A stretch of 64,000 nucleotides of DNA from Volutella citrinella (Eukaryota > Ascomycota > Sordariomycetes > Hypocreales > Nectriaceae). Below, one piece after another: positions 58,910-64,000 of this stretch (positions are counted from its first letter, which is position 1; each line of letters opens with the position of its first letter). A model generated the notes under the pieces. The model made no database searches. It had not been told where the DNA came from and saw only the letters and a list, made by a program, of their open reading frames with translations. Where the stretch lies: positions 6,572,001 to 6,636,000 of the forward strand of contig JAWZSP010000001.1 in assembly GCA_034401135.1 (NCBI GenBank). Reading direction: 5' to 3'. A program made the translations under genes and the position numbers.

Positions 58910-59777
58910 GGCTAGTAAAAACTGGGTCAGTCTCTTTCGTAGAGCGCGTAAAGGTTAGGAAACGTGAACGAACTTGAATCCTTTTTTTGAAAGGCGTCTT
59001 TGGCCCCTCTTCGACTTCTCTGAAAGAGCTTCTGATGGGTTCGGGGTCTGCTGACGGTTTTTAGTTGACCTTGGCTCTCTGCAGCGTCAATAACCTTTAA
59101 TACTAGTGGCTCTGCCTAGCCACCATTCCTTTCAAGGGTTATTGAGCAAATTGAGCAGCTGATCATACGAGGTCTGTCACGAGCATGGAAAATGCAAGCA
59201 TTTCACTTTCTAGTAGTGAAGTGGACCGTCATACCTAGTCGGCAACCCATGTGAACATGAAGCAATTCCCTGTGCTTAATGACAGGGGCGAAGGAGTTGC
59301 TACGAAAACAAGCAAAGTATATTCTACGTATCATTGAGGCTGAGAGATGTATACAGCCGGATTGCTCGCATGGGGCACAATCGACGAAAGGAGATCAGCC
59401 CACGATGTGCGCCTGATGGTTCCAAATCCGATGGCCTCGCTTATCAACCAAAGTACCAGAATATGGATCCAACTGCAGAGGCCCACGCTTATCAACTAAA
59501 GTACCGTAACATGGAGCCAACTTTAGAGGCCCACTGTGCCGAATAAGTATCATTTTCAAAAGGATCGCATGCATGATGCAGGGTTCGAAAAAAGGCGCAA
59601 GCCATCACACCATGGCCGGTCTGTCTAGACAAATGAGATCATGCAAGGTACAGAACGGATGGTTGCTGGTCACAGTAGTTTGAGGGAGAATACACGGGGT
59701 GAGGCATATAACCTAGTGATGCCATCCACAATGCGCAGTATTGGACAGAGTTTGGCGCGCCTTGGAGAATATTCGCC
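58910..59777. promoter_or_regulatory. Divergent promoter of the chitinase and the secreted protein
   Basis: 868 bases, gene-free apart from a 70-codon open frame at 59334. It contains a tandem 48-base repeat (59439-59534). Confidence 0.5.
59439..59534. repeat. Tandem pair of 48-base repeats
   Basis: Two copies starting GCTTATCAAC at 59439 and 59487, about seven mismatches in 48 bases. Read in the open plus frame they give two 16-residue units ending EAH. The copy boundaries are exact. Confidence 0.7.
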
Positions 59778-61010
59778 ATGCGACCAATTGCGTCGGGCAT
59801 TGCCCTATGCCTCCTTCTTTCACTTTTCTGTTGCACATTTGCGGCCAGAACCAGTGGTATATACCACGCAAGGGAGAGGATATGGCTGTGGGACATGTAC
59901 AATGTGTTTTGGTATGTCTTCCTGGAGATGGCATCGTTTGGAAAGTATGAGCACATCTGACAACTTTTTAGTGATGTTTATGGCACCAAGAATCAAAGAT
60001 TCATTCTTCCGCACCGTGGAAACGAGCTTAAACCAGGCTGGAGAGCAAACTGGGGCAACGAGGGGACCGGCCCGGACAAGAGGCTCACCTACAACGAATT
60101 CCAACATCGCGTGAATGGCGGAGGGCTAGCCAACGGTGACACACCAAGCCTTAAAGACCCTGACACCAATTTGGTCGATGCGGTCGACGACTTGAACAAA
60201 CGCGGCATGAACAAAGAGCTTCTACTCGACCAGCTGGACCCTGACGGTGAAAAAAAAGGCCTATTCAATCCCAATCACTATCAGCCGAACGGAAAATACT
60301 ACTTGGCAGACGATCCGCATCGGTCAGGGTATACCGTCTTCATTGATAGGGTAGAGAAGCAGTTCAGCCAGTTGCGTCTCGTTCCGGCCAATGAAAAATT
60401 GATTCAGCCTCGCCTTGAGCGAGTTCGTCAACTTGCCAGAGAAATCCAGATAATGCGAGACGAAGGGGTGCAACACCATGTGGCAAGCCTGTTGAGGGCC
60501 CCGGTGGAACCGCCGCCCGGGCGTAAATTCAAAGGCTTTGAACTGTCCAATGTTGTCGTTACTTCCACGGACTCGGGGGTGCAAGGTGGACCAAAATACA
60601 ACCGAATTGACTTTGACCAGTCTTTCAACGAGTATTTTGATGGGAATGGCAACGGAAACAACAGAATGAAGGAGTTGGGGTTCGACCGCAAAATCAATGT
60701 GTGGGACTACGTAAGTCTCTCCTTGTCTTTCATTCAAAGTGCATCATTGCAATTCCTACACTCACTACTCGACTCCCTCCCCGTGTATCTTCTTCAACGC
60801 CTACAGTCGACTGCGCTAACCCGCGAGCCTTGCCATTGGCAGATCAATCACCTTGGAAATCCGAGGTACGCGCCGCAATTCGAAGGGAGTGCCGAGTCAA
60901 GGTATAATGATGACAACTATCTTCACTGGAGGGTTTGGAAAAACTGGTCGAAGATTTATTACAAACTCGCCCTGAGCCCCGCTGAGTTGACGGCCTGCAA
61001 GCCTAAATAA
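59778..61010 (+). CDS. Secreted protein of unknown family paired with the chitinase
   Basis: 346-residue predicted secreted protein. Exons 59778-59911, 59972-60710 and 60843-61010 join in frame. The start gives a clear signal peptide (MRPIASGIALCLLLSLFCCT). The mature protein is polar and Trp/Tyr/Asn-rich, with WLWDMYNVFCDVYGTKNQRF, a KRLTYNEFQHRVNGGG loop, GKYYLADDPHRSGYTVFIDR, a helix LIQPRLERVRQLAREIQIM, and a DYINHLGNPRYAPQFEG segment. No known domain or cysteine pattern is recognised. It is divergent from a zymocin-type chitinase; in yeasts such chitinases carry a partner effector, so a partner role is possible. That is inference from position, not from sequence. Confidence 0.75.
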
Positions 61011-61428
61011 AGCCGGCAATAGTGCCAGGCTGCCAGCTGGCTCCGAACTTCGCTAAGCACGCACAGGCACCCCGGTTCATCTAAATCGGGTTGTGCTCGC
61101 TTAGACCTGGTTCCAGTTTCTCTTTTCGTTCGTTGAGACTCTGGTGACTACAGTCACGCCGAGCCCACCATGGACTTCCAACGGCATTGCGTGGTTTTCG
61201 GATGAAACGTTGGATGCGCTAATACCGGGTTTGCGACCCGAAGCAAAGCAGGGTGGGCTGACAAGGACCAAAGTACCAATGAAACCCCGCTCACTGGGCT
61301 ATTGGCATGGGAGGCTCTGTTACTTAATTCATTTACGCAGTCTTTAAGCATAAATCTTGTTCTTCACCTTGATCCTTCTCGTGGATTTACTCATTCCCAC
61401 CGGATTCTAGCCTGCACCCACCAGCATT
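61011..61428. other. Intergenic
   Basis: 418 bases with no recognisable feature. Confidence 0.5.
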
Positions 61429-63066
61429 ATGACACCCGAGATTGAGCAGCGTATTGATGCGATCCGCGGGGAGGGAATTCCCGATGACATGGATGACAGC
61501 TTGACACGTTGCTGCGTCATCAGAGGGATTCGCTGCCATGAAGCCTTTGCAAAAAGTCCCGCGATATCTACCCTCTGTCGGCAGTGGCCCGAAATACTAC
61601 GGGCCCGCAATGCTCGCCTCATCATGAGCAATATTCTGCCAGAATCTTCTGCGATGCTCAACGAGGATGCATCCACTCAACCATACTGCATATGGTATCC
61701 AGATTTCGCCTCCGAGGATACTTACCGGAAGCTGGTTGTCAGATTTCCCCGGATGAAATATCAAGTGGGGCGAGCGTGTGCTGCTGCTGGATATTTGTCA
61801 CTCTATCTGGAGTTGGGCCTTCTTCCTGACGTGTCAATTGCGGAAGAAGCGAGGGAAAGCAAAAAAGACGGCGCAAACGCCATATTCGAGACCATCATGG
61901 CAGCGCCTATGAGATATGCGGTGATGAACGACGTCGACTTGTCCATCGACATGGAAACCCCATGCTACCCGGCGTTTCTCAATGGCGATACCGATGTGCG
62001 ATGGAGACTAGAAGATCGCTTCGTGCTTCCTCGGGTCCCAGGTGCGGCCGAGCGTGTGATTTGGCCAAATCCATGTATAGAAGAGGACAATCGACTCACC
62101 GACGAACGAGCCAATTGGATTGAGGCAGATCATACGCTGACGGAGCCAGAGGCCCGTCTGTTGTACCAGCCACTTCCATTGGATCTCCCAACTATCAAGA
62201 AGAAGCTGCTGATCCAAATGGCGGCTTACGATGGCAATATCGATCGTTACAGCAGACTCGCCAGGCCAACTGCCATGGAGCGTGCCGATTTGCTCTGTGT
62301 TGTACGCGGCATCTACCATCACACCATGTTTGCACGCTGGTGGGCTGAAGAAATTGCCACCAACTCCCCACGCGCTACCTGCCAAAAGGAATCGACCTTG
62401 AATGCTATCAGAGCTGCGATTTCTGCTCGACGCATCATGATCAACGACACGCAAGAGTTTCACAAAGAGTGGACGTCTCCTGGACCTCAACCATTTCTCA
62501 TCTGGTGGCCGCTCCGACCCAAAGCCGAGACGATTCAGGAGCTTGCAGATCGCGTGCCCTCCATGGAAGAGCAAGCAGCTATCGCATGCATCAAATGTGA
62601 CTACCAAGGCATTTTCACCAGCATTGACCCAGTCCCCACCTCCTATATGTGGTCTGCTGCCGAAGAAAGTTCCAACTTGTTCTACCGCGACTTTCTTCAG
62701 AGAAAGGCGGAGATTTTGGGGCTAAGCATGGACGTGATCAGTGGTAGGGATTACACAGAGGATTCGGAACTGGCAAATTGCTTGGAGCGGGACCTTGAAC
62801 CCACGGATGGTATGTTTGAAAGCTCGTTAGATGACGGCCTGCAAGAGCGATACTACTTTGATGACGAACGCGGTCCCTACGACGGAGGCTCGGTTAGGAC
62901 AGGCCCTGCCGAAAGGTACGTTTGGGCGTCCCCGGAGCTGTTACGAAAGATGGAGCTGTTTACGGGAGGCCGCAGCTACGACACATCCTGGGCCGACGAC
63001 GTGCAGCTGCCCATGGAGGAAGCGGGTGCTGGTAGTAGGGCATTGAGTTCCACTCATGGCAACTAG
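61429..63066 (+). CDS. Unrecognised protein made of two related halves
   Basis: Intronless 545-residue cytosolic-type protein without signal or membrane segments. I do not recognise a named domain. Residues 1-140 and about 255-410 are diverged copies of one module: CCVIRGIRCHEAFAK matches LLCVVRGIYHHTMFAR, ARNARLIMSN matches ISARRIMIND, PYCIWYPDFASEDTYRKLV matches PFLIWWPLRPKAETIQELA, and RFPRMKYQVGRACAAAGY matches RVPSMEEQAAIACIKCDY. The family seems to recur in hypocrealean genomes as hypothetical proteins (recalled, not checked). The C-terminal 120 residues are acidic and disordered. It follows the chitinase/secreted-protein pair on the plus strand; no link is shown. Confidence 0.75.
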   Translation: MTPEIEQRIDAIRGEGIPDDMDDSLTRCCVIRGIRCHEAFAKSPAISTLCRQWPEILRARNARLIMSNILPESSAMLNEDASTQPYCIWYPDFASEDTYRKLVVRFPRMKYQVGRACAAAGYLSLYLELGLLPDVSIAEEARESKKDGANAIFETIMAAPMRYAVMNDVDLSIDMETPCYPAFLNGDTDVRWRLEDRFVLPRVPGAAERVIWPNPCIEEDNRLTDERANWIEADHTLTEPEARLLYQPLPLDLPTIKKKLLIQMAAYDGNIDRYSRLARPTAMERADLLCVVRGIYHHTMFARWWAEEIATNSPRATCQKESTLNAIRAAISARRIMINDTQEFHKEWTSPGPQPFLIWWPLRPKAETIQELADRVPSMEEQAAIACIKCDYQGIFTSIDPVPTSYMWSAAEESSNLFYRDFLQRKAEILGLSMDVISGRDYTEDSELANCLERDLEPTDGMFESSLDDGLQERYYFDDERGPYDGGSVRTGPAERYVWASPELLRKMELFTGGRSYDTSWADDVQLPMEEAGAGSRALSSTHGN

Positions 63067-64000
63067 GATCCGCACCAAGGGACCACTTTAGGTACTAATA
63101 CTATATACAGTTAAGAGTTTTTCTCCGTCATGCCGAGGGAACTTGTGTTTAAATGAGATGAGCCAAGGACCGGCAGCCGTGGAGAGAACTTCGGTTCGGC
63201 CCGCGCTGCCAGGGGCCGACCTCGCCACAAAATTCGCCATTGGCGCTTGGGACGTTCTTCTTCCACTTATGCACTGTAACCATGTGCCAGGGTCCTCGCA
63301 GGATGTAACCAGAATTGGTCCTGCCAGGCACAGGAGGCTGTCTGTCCTGCATTTGGTTGGCTGATCCATCGGGGGCCTTTGGTCCACCCCATGCTCGACG
63401 TAGCGCTTTCAGATCCTTCAGAACTGAATGTGGCGACAGCCAAGACGGTAAAATGGTGATCTAGTTAAACCAAAGCCTCCTAGGGTATGCTACAAAGGTG
63501 TGGACAGGCGACAAGTATCTGATACTTTGGATAAGCTCTTCTTGATGACATGGGCACTGCCCTGCTTCGACCCACACCTGAGTAGCATGATTCGCTTTGT
63601 GGTTACATCAACATGGATATTAACTTGCCGGATGTTCTAGACTCAACTTCCTCCTTCCCTTTGAAGAAACGGATGAGGATTCAGTGGGTTGGCAACACCG
63701 CATGACGAGAAAGAATGACAGCGTGACATGCTGAACATGAAGGTTAATCATAATCTCAGATGATTCCGTGCCGGAGTTAATTTCCGCATGTCATGGGCAC
63801 AAGACATTCACTCCACCTACTACTCTGCATGCCAACTACACCCGCAAGATAGACGCAATGTCTAGGAGAATAAATATGCTGATGTGTTCAAGAAGCAGCG
63901 TGCGAATTCAAGTCAGAACACAACACTCTCGTTATCAATTTCATCTTTAATTGTCCCTCGCTTGTACTCATGTTTCTTCCAACACTCGTTTTCTTGGTTC
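63067..64000. other. Right end of window, no recognisable gene
   Basis: Only short frames of at most 100 codons without features. Promoter or 3' flank of a gene beyond the edge cannot be excluded. Confidence 0.5.

Noticed and set aside
1..64000. CRISPR array, tRNA, rRNA or bacterial origin
   Set aside because: No regularly spaced repeats or recognisable RNA gene; the gene structures are eukaryotic.

Overview
The window is filamentous ascomycete (Pezizomycotina) nuclear DNA, probably Sordariomycetes. The evidence is short GT-AG introns of about 45-90 bases in most genes, five Zn(II)2Cys6 regulators, many fungal flavin monooxygenases, a Dal5-type carrier, a multidomain LysM/CBM18/GH18 chitinase, and no bacterial operon or ribosome-site logic. 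Exon coordinates were worked out by hand from reading frame and splice signals. No rRNA, tRNA, CRISPR array or intact transposon was seen.

Region 1 (1-8.0 kb) looks like a small catabolic cluster: a flavin monooxygenase cut by the left edge, a divergent DUF4863 / hydroxylaminobenzoate-lyase-like protein, a Dal5-family carrier and a divergent Zn2Cys6 regulator. Both shared promoters carry TCGGAATT-type boxes. Region 2 (8.1-11.5 kb) pairs an NAD(P)-binding NmrA-like reductase with a Zn2Cys6 regulator; a 19-base CGG-N13-CCG element occurs twice before the reductase and once before the regulator. Region 3 (12.2-18 kb) has a secreted germin-like cupin, 2 kb without a recognisable gene, and an 849-residue Zn2Cys6 regulator.

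Region 4 (18.5-36.4 kb) is the most interesting part: an SRPBCC/cyclase-like protein, a seven-helix DUF7703 protein, a phenol-hydroxylase-type FAD monooxygenase, a SnoaL-like protein, a salicylate-hydroxylase-type FAD monooxygenase, a Zn2Cys6 regulator, an unrecognised polytopic membrane protein, a P450 and an SDR. No PKS, NRPS or classical terpene synthase is present, so this is either a tailoring/degradation cluster acting on an imported or distantly made compound, or one whose scaffold-forming step is done by an unrecognised protein. Its promoters are rich in the short palindrome CGGNCCG, a good candidate site for the cluster regulator.

Region 5 (36.9-41.4 kb) has a small secreted protein built from three four-cysteine repeats, a broken 2-oxoadipate dioxygenase (DUF1338) gene divergent from an intact RraA-like aldolase, and a decayed MFS carrier. 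Region 6 (41.9-53.7 kb) has a large SLIP-GC/dynamin-like GTPase, a Baeyer-Villiger-type monooxygenase with a C-terminal membrane anchor, a Zn2Cys6 regulator and a DUF3712 membrane protein with an in-frame stop. Region 7 (54.4-63.1 kb) has a killer-toxin-type (subgroup C) chitinase facing away from an unrecognised secreted protein, then a 545-residue protein made of two related halves.
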